From Aphelenchoides besseyi (lineage: Eukaryota > Nematoda > Chromadorea > Rhabditida > Aphelenchoididae), in the NCBI GenBank assembly GCA_024699855.1, contig JAMPIQ010000002.1:12648001-12712000 (forward strand): DNA of 64,000 bases, given 5' to 3'. Positions 13,609 to 24,640 of the stretch are shown piece after piece. Numbering within the stretch: position 1 is the first letter of the stretch; every line of letters starts with the position of its first letter. The notes beneath the pieces were generated by a model. The model made no database searches. It was not told where the DNA came from and saw only the letters and a list, made by a program, of their open reading frames with translations. The position numbers were made by a program, and so were the translations under genes.

Positions 13609-14960
13609 ATGGCTACTAGTCAGCAAACTGACGAGCCATGGCAATCTGATTACCCTCCACGAGTACCCGCTAATCGAATGTCTACCGCAGAATTCATCCA
13701 CAACTATCTACTTCCCAACAAACCAGTGATCATAACCGGTGCTACTAAGAGCTGGAAAGCGATGGAAAGATTTCTAAGAGATGATGGCACTCCTAATTTC
13801 GATTCTTTGTTGAAGGAATTTGGTGAGACAAAATCTTGAAGCATTTATTGTAAAACGGTTTTAGGTCATTTGGACGTTCCAGTTACGATTTGTTCCACTG
13901 GTAAAACGAAAAAGATGAATTTCGCCGATTTTATTCGAAAATTTCAAACGGATCCATCAACCGATTATTATGTTCGTGATTGGCATCTATTCAGGTATGT
14001 TTCGATTGTTCGAAGAGTTTTATTGTTGTTTTAGTGATACAAACGACTACTCCTGGTACTTAATTCCTCGCTTCTTTAGCAACGATTGGGTGAATTTGCG
14101 AGAATGCGTACGAAAAGAAAATTTATTCGAGAAAGGATATAGATTTATGTATATGGGAGGACATGGAACTTAGTAAGTAGATCGGCATGTATTGCATGTG
14201 GTTATTCAGCACAGGCTTCCATGCAGATGTTTTCAACTCGTACAGTTGGTCGGCCAATATTTGTGGCCTAAAGAAATGGTACATGTTACCTGAAGGAACA
14301 GAAAAGCAACTCGATGGCTATGAAACGAAAACTATCGATTTGCGCGAGAATCCGGAGTTCATAAAAGCCGGTGGTTTTGTTTTTTGGCAATTTCCCGGCG
14401 ATCTGATTTTCGTGCCATCTGGTTACTATCATCAAGTGCACAATCAGGTAAATTGAGTTTAAATGAAATTTATTTGTTGTCTTTCAAGCATTTCACCATT
14501 TCTATCAACCACAACTGGATCAACTCTTTTAATCTGCATCGCGTTTTGGATCTCATGTTCAATCGACTGGAGGCTGCAAAAAAAGAAGTGAAGTTACTTG
14601 GCAACGAAATCTCGGATCCCGTCGAACTCGTTGAAGTAAGTCGAATTGTTCGGTTAGTTCCTGAATCATTAGTTTTAGCATTTTCTTTATCTCGACTATG
14701 GAATGAATCTTGACAGAGCGATCAAACTTTGCAATTGCATTTCGAACGAAGAGCCAACTGAAACTACTGTTGCATATATCTCCGATCTTATCGACAAATG
14801 TACGTGTTTAGAGATCGAAGGTGATTTTCGTGTTTGTTCTCATTGTCAATCTTTTACAACCCGACATGATAGAGAAGTCAGTCGAGAGTGTTCGACCAAA
14901 TTGAAGGCTGAAATAGAAGAATTGCGAAAATTGAAGTGGTTGGAGAATAAACGTTTATAG
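13609..14960 (+). CDS. JMJD4: JmjC-domain protein, JMJD4-type lysyl hydroxylase
   Basis: The 382-residue protein is encoded by exons 13609-13822, 13865-13994, 14035-14172, 14210-14447, 14489-14635 and 14679-14960, with introns of 37-43 nt and closing phases. It is a 2-oxoglutarate and Fe(II) dependent oxygenase; human JMJD4 hydroxylates translation termination factor eRF1. The JmjC core is clear: GHGTYTGFHADVF supplies the HxD iron ligands, and VPSGYYHQVHN supplies the distal His, followed by the JMJD4-like block TISINHNWINSFNLHRV. The N-terminal block NKPVIITGATKSWKAM is typical of JMJD6/JMJD4-like cupins. The length is slightly below the human protein. The C-terminal part has a few cysteines (KLCNCISN, CTCLE, CSHC) that could bind metal, which I cannot confirm. 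The start ATG is the first in frame. Confidence 0.93.
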
Positions 14961-15291
14961 ACGCACTTTGAGTATTAATACAATCTTCATGTATCCAATC
15001 ATGACCACTTACTGTTGGGCAGTGAAAAAATGTTGTAATCTGAACTAATTGTGTTTTCCCGTTTCCTCACAACGGAAAGCGAAAATATGACACGAGTAAA
15101 AGATGCAGATAAAAAACCGCTTTATCAGCGACATGCAATCGCGCGCATTCCATCCACTTAACTGCTGTCTGGATGAGAAAAAATGTCGAGAGTTGCATAA
15201 AAATTACATTTTTTTCAGTTTGAAACTTTTTTCCCCAACTCCAAACGTTCTCTCGGGTTTCTGTTTTATGGCCACGTAGTAATGAGACGTG
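14961..15291. other. Short intergenic gap
   Basis: This gap of 331 bases lies between the JMJD4 stop and the PI4K2 start on the same strand. It must contain the 3' end of one gene and the 5' UTR of the next. I see no coding signal in it. Whether the two genes are co-transcribed cannot be told from sequence. Confidence 0.5.
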
Positions 15292-17396
<2,105 letters not shown>

Positions 17397-17956
17397 TCTA
17401 TGATTTTTTACTTCTCATCACCAAAACTATTTTCATGTTCTAATAACATCCGGTCGTTTATTCATCCCCACCAATTCTTGTAGCATTCCTAGATTTTCAT
17501 TTCTTAAAGTTACCAATCTCTTAATTTACGGGTGACGTTATTAAACTAATGGTACGCAGTTTGTGATTTGTGAGATGCGTATTATACAACGGAAAGTGGA
17601 CTTAGCTTCCTTTCTTGTTTAAGTTTATTGATCGTAAATAAAGAGGATTCTTTCCCTGTGTAACTTTATTTCAATGTTGAACTGCATATTAAAAACATTG
17701 TGGTTACATGAAGTTAAGAGCCGCATTCTGAATCATTGAACTGGTTGCATGTACGAAAAGTTTTGATTGGAATAAATGACAGTGATCATGAATAGAACGG
17801 TTGACAAGCGAAGAGTTGATTACAAGAAAATACGTAATTTTCGCTTGTTTAGATGAGCATCTTACTAATACATTTTGTAATGTTTCCGATTTGTTATCTA
17901 ATTGAAATTTGCTATTGTTCAGTAAAAATTTTTAGTGTTTCGATGTTATTGAAGCA
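17397..17956 (+). terminator. PI4K2 3' flank with poly(A) signal
   Basis: This stretch has no gene. An AATAAA hexamer at 17637-17642, about 240 bases after the PI4K2 stop codon, is the likely poly(A) signal for that gene. The remainder up to 17956 would hold the promoter of the former esterase gene. Confidence 0.5.
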
Positions 17957-18762
17957 ATGAAATCACTGATGATTATTCTTTTTATTTGCACTCTTGTTGT
18001 TGATGCCGTTCAGCCAACTGTTGATTTGGATGTTGGTTCAATAAAAGGCCTTAGAACATCGATTGGAAACACAACATGTGATGCTTATCTTTCAGTTCCT
18101 TTTGCTGAACCTCCAATTGGTAACTATCGTTTCAAGGTGATAAATGAACTTAAACGAATTTGAAAAAAAACTTTCAGAAAACTGTTCCAGTAAGATCATG
18201 GACCGGTGTAAGGGATACGAAAATTGAGCCGTTGCCTTGTGCATCTATAAATCCTAGGGACCCTGCGTTTAACGAAACATCAAAAGACTGTTTGTATGTA
18301 AACGTTTTTACACCGCCAAAAGAAGTTGTTTGTAAGTTGAAACAAAGTTTTATAAATGAATTTAGAGTCTTGATGCTGGTGAACTTTTGCCAATTGTGTT
18401 TGTAATTCACGGAGATGAGTGGTGTATGATTGGTACATTAGAAAGGACAAAACTTTTTCAAGGTGCGTTTGAAGTTGAAAACGCGTGAAAAGGATACACG
18501 ATTTCGAAGAATCGAGCTGTAAATTTGATTCGAAACAAGATTGTTATTGTTGCTATTCAATACCGTTTGGCTTATTTTGGTGAATCCCAAAACGTGTCAT
18601 TTAACACAAATTTTAGGGTTTGCATCGGACGGCTCAAGTGAATTGCCTGGAAATTTGGGTTATTGGGATCAAAAAGAGGCCTTGGAGTTTATCAGCAGAA
18701 ATTCAGCGAGTTTCAGCGGCGATAAAAACCGAATTACTGTCATAGGACATCCAGCAGGGTAA
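17957..18762 (+). pseudogene. Carboxylesterase-family pseudogene, N-terminal half (copy A)
   Basis: This is the 5' half of a type-B carboxylesterase. It opens with a signal peptide (MKSLMIILFICTLVVDAV), then LDVGSIKGL and VPFAEPPIGNYRF, the classic esterase N-terminus, then KDCLYVNVFTP. Three lesions are visible. A TGA at 18486-18488 sits in frame between an oxyanion-loop-like segment (QGAFEVEN) and GYTISKNRAV, unless an improbably short 30-nt intron removes it. The nucleophile elbow reads GHPAG rather than GxSAG, so the catalytic Ser is Pro. TAA follows immediately at 18760-18762, and esterase homology ends there. The last 140 bases before this are nearly identical to the intact paralogue at 31009-33146, while the N-terminal part is much more diverged. 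A solo LTR starts 17 bases downstream. The missing 3' part may be the fragment at 30272-30572. Confidence 0.85.
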
Positions 18763-18779
18763 CCACGATCTAATAATAC

Positions 18780-18944
18780 TGTCGCGATCAACGTGAGAAT
18801 CAATCGCGAAAGAGCCCGCCCACCAAGAAAAGGGCATAGGCTGTTTTTCTTGTCGATTGCGGTTTGTTGTTCATTGTTGCTTTTATTATTGTTGTCCTAT
18901 CTAATAAACCCTCCCAAGCTATCTGTCGTGATCCGCGTACGACA
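18780..18944 (+). mobile_element. Solo LTR, 165 bp, with 4-bp target-site duplication
   Basis: The element starts TGTCG and ends CGACA, a perfect 5-bp terminal inverted repeat of the TG...CA kind used by LTR retroelements. It is flanked by the direct repeat ATAC at 18776-18779 and 18945-18948. It contains an AATAAA poly(A) signal near 18903, placed as expected in the U3-R region. No internal retroelement sequence or second LTR is attached, so this looks like a solo LTR left by recombination. Orientation follows the AATAAA. LTR status is inferred from termini, duplication and poly(A) signal; no second copy was seen in this window. Confidence 0.7.
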
Positions 18945-18948
18945 ATAC

Positions 18949-19247
18949 ATTAGCTCATGGACACTATAAGATTTAACACTATAGCTGAATAATAATCTAA
19001 AATGCTTATGCGAGACAAAATTTATTTATACGCGTTCAAATTTGCGCGCTTTTTCATATTTTGACATTATGTGGCAGCGTTGCCCAAGCCAATTTTTCTT
19101 GCAATCTTGTTCTCGCTGATTCATGTTTTATTAGCATTTATACTGTTTTATTTATGAAAATGGTTTCATTTCGTTAATTATTTTAGTCTAGATATTTTTC
19201 AATTCATTGATCTGAACAATGAAATCAACAATAATTAAGAGAATGAA
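18949..19247. other. AT-rich spacer after the solo LTR
   Basis: About 300 bases of AT-rich sequence lie between the solo LTR and the first endonuclease-type reading frame. There is no similarity to the esterase and no open frame worth reporting. Confidence 0.4.
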
Positions 19248-19680
19248 ATGAACATTTGTTTTCACAGGTACGAAAGTGATGACATTGCGAATTACATTGG
19301 CGTCTCGCTTTCTTGCATCGGAGGGTCATTACCGGATTGCAAGACTGGAGATTCCGTTTCAACTGCTTCTTCCACCGAAGTAACGTCGATTTCACGTTCC
19401 AAATCCAACCATCCTAATCCGTCAATTGTTCGAAACTCTTCAATCTCTTCACGCGGTTCTTCTTCAACTTCATTCGCATCTACGCCATAAACTTCTACTT
19501 TACAGTCTGCGAGGATTGACCAAAACAGCGCCTGTTATGTGCGCGTTGTTTCAAGGACCACCGAATGTCGACGAAGAAGCATCTCACCAATGTGGATATG
19601 CCTTCTGCGTGAATCCATCACACATTTGCTGGGAATCGCGCTTGAATAAACGCTCGCGAGATTTTTGTCTCAACGGATGA
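19248..19680 (+). pseudogene. I-PpoI-like (His-Cys box, His-Me finger) endonuclease fragment 1
   Basis: The last 60 codons in this stretch end in ASHQCGYAFCVNPSH followed by CWESRLNKRSRDFC. This is the zinc-binding and catalytic core of the His-Cys box homing endonuclease family (I-PpoI; Pfam zf-His_Me_endon): SH-x-C-x4-C-x4-H, then WES...N..R..C. The general-base His is present; the metal-binding Asn is one position earlier than in I-PpoI. A preceding Ser-rich frame (19248-19490) begins after a possible acceptor (TTTTCACAG) and may be an upstream exon, but the frame between the two is not continuous. The frame ends in TGA at 19678-19680, overlapping an ATG at 19677 (ATGA). The absence of the N-terminal half of the fold suggests a broken mobile-element gene. 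Confidence 0.7.
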
Positions 19681-19960
19681 GCGAAGTTGAGGAGGCAGTT
19701 GATCGGGCTCCGGACCAAAACACGATCTTTGGCTATGAGAAGCGGTTAATTGAGTGTGTTAAGCAACGAGGCGGGCATGTGGAATTGCGCTATTAAAAGA
19801 TTAACGGATGCGTGGAGTTGATCAGGCTCCGGACCAATTAAGGCCGTTAGTGACGGAAAAATTCCTGGTCACACGTGAAGATTTTGCGGTTTTCGCAGCA
19901 AAGCGACAGCGTCGTGCAACAATACCAACTACAAGTATACGGTCGAGAAACGGAAGTTTT
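19677..19960 (+). mobile_element. Two head-like ORF pieces sharing a VDxAPDQ motif
   Basis: A 39-codon frame beginning at the ATG at 19677 starts MSEVEEAVDRAPDQ and stops at about 19797. A second piece, starting around 19812, reads VDQAPDQLRPLVTEKF and then a basic stretch (FAAKRQRRATIPTT), ending at a TAG near 19960. The 21 bases at 19698-19718 and 19817-19837 differ at one position, so the two heads are copies of the same sequence. A third copy (MSEVKEAVDR) lies at 20973. I read these as N-terminal pieces of the same mobile element family that carries the CCHC knuckle and endonuclease. No function can be given. Confidence 0.45.
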
Positions 19961-19995
19961 TAGTTATTCTTCACAAGTGTACTATTGACATTTAG

Positions 19996-20335
19996 AACTA
20001 ATCGCAATTGCAACAACTGTGGAGATAACGATCACACAATTGCGGAGTGTCCTTTTCGCTGCCATCAACTAGATGGCTTCCGACCACATGTGTGTCGTCA
20101 AAAACCTTTTTTCCAACGGCATTATGACATGGAATCGACCGGAATTTGGCATGAGCTCAATGACGCCGCGTCTAGATATGACTTGCGCAGTTTTCTACGG
20201 AAGATCGAGCCCCCGTACTACGTAAAAGAGTGTGACCGACTCGGTCATGTTCAACTTCTTATCAACTCTAGACAACGCTACTTCTCCTTCCCTCGTGCAC
20301 TGCCTTATCAATTGGCTTGGCGCCGTCTTGTTTAA
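19996..20335 (+). pseudogene. CCHC zinc-knuckle ORF of a mobile element
   Basis: This open frame has no ATG but follows a good acceptor (GACATTTAG). It carries a canonical zinc knuckle, CNNCGDNDHTIAEC (C-x2-C-x4-H-x4-C), close to its start, followed by more Cys/His (CPFRCHQLDGF). It continues to a stop at 20335 with an aromatic-rich tail (RQRYFSFPRALPYQ). CCHC knuckles bind single-stranded nucleic acid and are typical of Gag proteins and some transposon proteins. The basic frame ending near 19960 lies just upstream and may be the preceding exon, but the obvious splice would create a stop, so the gene is probably broken. Confidence 0.6.
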
Positions 20336-20577
20336 ATTAACCAACGCCGATAAGCACGTAATTAGGCACATTCCAACTTCAAACCCGCCTTCCTTTCCTT
20401 TATCAGTCACTACTTAAATCAATGCCAATTGTATTTCATTCATCTTTAGAATTTAATAAACAGTCAATACCCAAACTATAACAAAGAGCACATGGGCCTT
20501 CAAAATTGGCAAAAGGCGGATCTTCGTGAGTTATTTGTTTATAACTTCGTGCGTAGAAACAACTTTGAAATCGACCA

Positions 20578-21080
20578 ATGTGCAGAAGGATGCGATTGTA
20601 TTGTTTTGGTTGGTTTATATCCCACGGTTTAAATAACCGTTCCTATTTAGTTGCGGAAAAAACGATCGGAACACTTCCAGACGATTCCGGAGTTCCCGAG
20701 TTTGAGATTGATCCAACAAAACAACACTTATTTTCCGTAGATGGAAGGCGGATCATTGGTCCGAGCTCAAGTTCTCTACTCGAGATCGGATTAAAAATCT
20801 CGACAAAATCGTCGTTGTAAGTTATTTTGATACCATTATTAAATCTTTGTTTTAATTTTATAGCATATTTTGATCTGATGTTGTATCGTTGCGGAAACAC
20901 TCTACGATTGCAAGTCGGAAAAAATTTATGGCAAACTATGATTTGGCTCGGCCGGATTTGGCATCAAAACGAATGAGCGAAGTTAAGGAGGCAGTTGATC
21001 GGACGGAAGCAGTGCAGTTTAGCCGCTTTCGCGGAAATAGCTCGAGATATACATCAACAAACTCAGCTCGACGAACTTAG
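20578..21080 (+). pseudogene. Degenerate mobile-element fragments including a third MSEV head
   Basis: Two short open frames are found here: 20578-20820 (contains FGWFISHGLNNRSYLVAEK) and 20889-21080, which contains RMSEVKEAVDR matching the head at 19677. The phrase VVAE/LVAE recurs here and near 21303, before the second endonuclease core, which suggests the fragments are parts of repeated units. No domain can be assigned. Confidence 0.35.
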
Positions 21081-21181
21081 TCAATTGATACCATTTTTTC
21101 GTTGCGGAAACTATCGACGGACGATATACGTCCATCGACTCAAAATTAAAAAATTACGAGAAAACCTCTACGAACTTCGTC

Positions 21182-21660
21182 ATGAATGTAATTGCCAGTT
21201 TATTCGGCGATTTTCTTCAGTCAATCACTAACAAAGATACCATCTGCTTTCCCAAGTTTTTTGATGCTCCAGAGGACAAGTGGATCAAACACATCGATTA
21301 TGTGGTTGCGGAAACGGACGCGCATTCAAGTAATGAGTGTTGGTGCTGGAACGGGAATCTTGGAACCTTTGGTTATCCATCATTATGTTGATATTAATCA
21401 AATACTCGTAGTGAACTTTACTAATTTTCAATTTTAGTTACAAATCTTGGAAACTTGCTCATCTTCACAGACTATTGGTTTTTTTCAACCAAAAATCGAG
21501 ACATCTGATTTACCAATACAAAGTTGATCATGTCTTGGAGGCGTCTCATCTGTGCTCCAACGCTTCGTGTATCGATCCATTCCACTTGCTCATCGAAAGC
21601 CGTCAGGCTAACTTGTCGCGAATACGATTACTACAATTTTATTCGAATAAAACGCACGAA
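21182..21660 (+). pseudogene. I-PpoI-like (His-Cys box) endonuclease fragment 2
   Basis: Starting at the ATG at 21182, the frame runs through NECWCWNGNLGTFGYPSL, which resembles the upstream zinc strand of the I-PpoI fold. After a short break with a stop and an intron-like TTTTAG, it continues as LAHLHRLLVFF and VLEASHLCSNASCIDPFHLL followed by IESRQAN. The spacing is exactly that of I-PpoI: general-base His in SHLC, zinc ligands Cys-x4-Cys-x4-His, and the metal-binding Asn nine residues after that His. The second zinc site (Cys/His after the Asn) is missing because a 163-bp dispersed repeat begins at 21616. The enzyme would be a site-specific double-strand DNA endonuclease; this copy looks 3' truncated. 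The join at 21390-21440 has no clean in-phase splice. Confidence 0.7.
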
Positions 21661-21778
21661 AAACAACACAAGCTCGAATTATTCTTATTACGTTTGTTTT
21701 CTAGTCCTGTTAGTTTTATTTGGTTTAAATTAGTTCGATAAGATCACTCGGCTTCTTATCAGGAAATCTAACGCCAAC
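21616..21778 (+). repeat. 163-bp dispersed repeat, copy 1
   Basis: By eye this stretch is identical, base for base and in the same orientation, to 30573-30735. It begins with TCGCGAATACG, contains a 7-bp hairpin (GATAAGA...TCTTATC) near its end, and finishes in CGCCAAC. Its last 45 bases code for FDKITRLLIRKSNAN in frame with the Gag-like segment that follows, so the repeat includes the start of a Gag remnant. Confidence 0.85.
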
Positions 21779-22224
21779 GATCTGTTCATCAACGGACTCT
21801 CGCTGAGTGTGAAAACGGAGATGCTGCGTAAACCAAAGTTCATAAGTCTCGAAGAAGCGATTGACGCGGCGTTGGAAGAAGAAGAGCTCCAACAAACGCA
21901 CCGACCACAACAACAACGGGAAGTACAACTCCTCAGGCAATAGAAAGCGAACAGGATGACGAAAGACGAGCGCCTACACAGCAACCACGTATTATCCAAC
22001 AAGAACCTCACAAGGAAAAACGTGGTGAACCGCAACCACCAGCAACTCCACGACCAAACATACCGATAGCGATGAAGGCAGAAACGGCAACACCAAATAC
22101 GGGAGGACAGGAAACAACAACGACGGAGCTATTGACTACAAGTCAAGTGGTTGAAGAACAAAAAAAAAGAATCTTCAGAGATAAGAAGCAAACAGCAGAG
22201 CGAAATCACACAAAACGTGATTGA
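21734..22224 (+). pseudogene. Retrotransposon Gag remnant with frameshift
   Basis: The first frame (21734-21943) reads like a retrotransposon Gag C-terminal region: DLFINGLSLSVKTEML, then SLEEAIDAALEEE, and a Gln-rich tail ending in TAG. From about 21908 a second, shifted frame stays open to 22224 and is Pro/Gln/Thr-rich (for example QQPRIIQQEPHKEK and TTTTELLTTSQVVEEQ). This looks like one original protein with a frameshift around the CAACAACAA run. No zinc knuckle, protease or reverse transcriptase follows; the sequence passes into the Helitron segment near 22299. The nearby solo LTR could be of the same family, but nothing in the window proves this. Confidence 0.6.
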
Positions 22225-22298
22225 ACCCGTGAAAATGCCGGAAGAAATAGACATGACGTCAACAGTAAGATCCAATTCTTCGAAGAACTCCACATAGT

Positions 22299-24584
22299 TG
22301 GTATCTTCTTAAACGTTATCGGTGCCATATCAACGTTGAGATTGTGAGCTCCATTAAGAACGTCAAGTACCTTTACAAATACACTTACAAAGGTTATGAC
22401 GCCGCTTCTTTGGAATTGCAATCTTCGGGGAACATTAACCACGATGAAATCAAAGACCACATTGACGGTCGTTACGTCGGTCCTGTCGAAGCATGTTATC
22501 GGATCCTAAAGTTAAAAATGCACGACAAAAGCCACCACATTGAACGATTGCCAATCCATTTGGAAAACCAACAAGCCGTCTACATCGAAGAAGATTGCGA
22601 TGCTGAAAAAGCGAAAAAAGCCATGGAAAAGAAAACCAAACTGATGGACTATTTTACATTAAATAAACGTGATTCGAACGCTCGCCAACTTCTGTATTCT
22701 GAAATTCCAACTCATTATTCATGGAAAACAGTAAAAATTCTTACCAATCAAAACACCGAAACCATCAATCAATGGGAACCAAGAGTAAGAAGCAGCAATA
22801 CGATCGGCCGAATGTACGCAATTAGTCCAACTCGCGGAGATCTATGGTACTTACGTCTTCTGCTTCAACATGTCAAAGGAGCAAGAAGCTTCAAAGAACT
22901 TCGAACAGTCAACGGAATTGAATACCAAAACAACGCCGATGCGTGTTTAGCTTTAGGTTTAACGGAGGATGACGAAGAGTACATTAAATGTATGGAAGAA
23001 GCGATTTCAGTTCTGATGCCCCGAGCGCTACGCAGCCTCTTTGCAAACATTTTGATTCATTGCAACCCGGCCGATCCAAAACTTATGTGGGAAAAGTTCA
23101 AGAACGAATTGAGCGACGACTTCTTCAGACGCCTGCAAAATAGAATTAAAGCAATCGCTCGCGCTTACCAACGAATTAACACGATACTACAACGTGAGAA
23201 CAAGTCGTTTAAAGATTTCCCATCAATGGACCAAATTGACGACATCGACGAAATCGAAAACCCAATTAACTACGACCAAGAGCTCGAATCTGCAAAAGAA
23301 ATGTATGAAACGTTGAACATTGAACAAAAAGTGGTCCTCGACAAAGCTCTGAACAGTCTTCAAAACAACGGTACACAAAAGTGCTTCTTCGTCGACGGTT
23401 TGGGTGGAACGGGTAAAACCTACGTCTACAAAACTCTCTGCCACTTTATCCATGGATTGAAAAAGAAGTTTTTGACGTGCGCGTTTACCGGTATTGCTGC
23501 GTTGTTGTTGCCCAATGGACGAACTTGCCACAAAACATTTGGACTCGGTGTTCCACTTGACCGCGATTCGAACTCAACTTTGACTCCCAACAATCGCGGC
23601 GGTAAAATGTTGATGCAAGCAGATGTGGTCATTTGGGATGAAGCACCAATGGCCCCTAGATATGCATTAGAAATTGCCGATCGGAAACTAAGAGAACTGA
23701 TGAATAGTAACTTACCATTCGGTGGAAAAATTTTTGTCCTCGGTGGTGACTTCCGACAGATTTTGCCAATTCTGAAGTACGGTACCATCGGCGAAACGAT
23801 CAATTTGTCCATTTGCTCATCAACTTTGTGGACTCACTTCGAGAAATTGAAATTGACTACCAACATGCGAACCAAATCAAACGAAGTTGAATTTGCTGAT
23901 TTCCTGAAACAAGTCGGAGAAGGAATACTAAACAACGAAAGCGAACGGATAAACTTACCATCCCACTGTTTAGTTGATCAGAATTTGGAACAAGAAATTT
24001 TCGGCAAGCTGATTGAAAACAAACAGTTCAACGACATGGGGAACTCGACGATTTTAGTATCAAAACACATTGGCGTCAACGAGTCAAACGAAAAAGTCCT
24101 GAATATGTTAGATGCCAAAACCTACCTTTCAATCGACATGGCCATTGATGCTGAAAACTGCGAAGACAATACACTTTTGTTACCAGAGTATTTGAACATG
24201 ATCGAAGAAGGTTCGCTGCCATCACACAAACTAGTGCTCAAGAAGAACGCTGTCGTGATACTGATCCGCAATTTGTCACAAGAAGACGGTTTGTGCAACG
24301 GTACTCGATTGTTGGTTTTAGCAGTGAATGACCATTCAGTTGAGTGTCAGATATTAACAGGACATCACGCAGGCGAACGACACATCATTCCACGTATCAA
24401 CAATACGATCGATTACCGCGGAATGTTCCAACTGAATCGCAAACAGTGTCCACTAAAATTACCGTTTGCAATGACCATCAACAAGAGTCAAGGCCAAACG
24501 TTCGAACGAGTCGGATTGAATCTCGAACACGAAGTTTTCGAACACGGTCAGTTGTACGTTGCTTTGTCTCGCGCTCGTTCTTGA
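22299..24584 (+). mobile_element. 5'-truncated Helitron: end of Rep region plus Pif1-type helicase
   Basis: An open frame of about 760 codons starts inside the Helitron Rep-helicase linker (WYLLKRYRCHINVEI, KYLYKYTYKGYD) and covers a complete SF1B Pif1-like helicase. Motifs in order are GLGGTGKTY (Walker A), FTGIAALLLPNGRT, VVIWDEAPM (Walker B), LGGDFRQILP, TTNMR, FAMTINKSQGQTF and LYVALSRARS. The frame has no usable ATG at its start, and the HUH/Rep nuclease is missing, so the copy is cut at its 5' side where it abuts the Gag remnant. The stop is a TGA at 24582-24584; in frame beyond it the normal Helitron tail continues (DSVKVLFHHR), so this is probably a late nonsense change. The long open frame suggests a fairly recent insertion. 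No Helitron terminal CTRR end was identified with confidence. Confidence 0.9.
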
Positions 24585-24640
24585 GATTCAGTCAAAGTTT
24601 TGTTCCATCACAGGATTAACAAAACCCAACAAACTATTTA

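Noticed and set aside
21740..21770. GATAAGA...TCTTATC hairpin followed by CTAA as a Helitron 3' end
   Set aside because: The next base is C rather than T and the match between the two repeat copies runs on past CTAA. The stretch also codes for Gag in frame.
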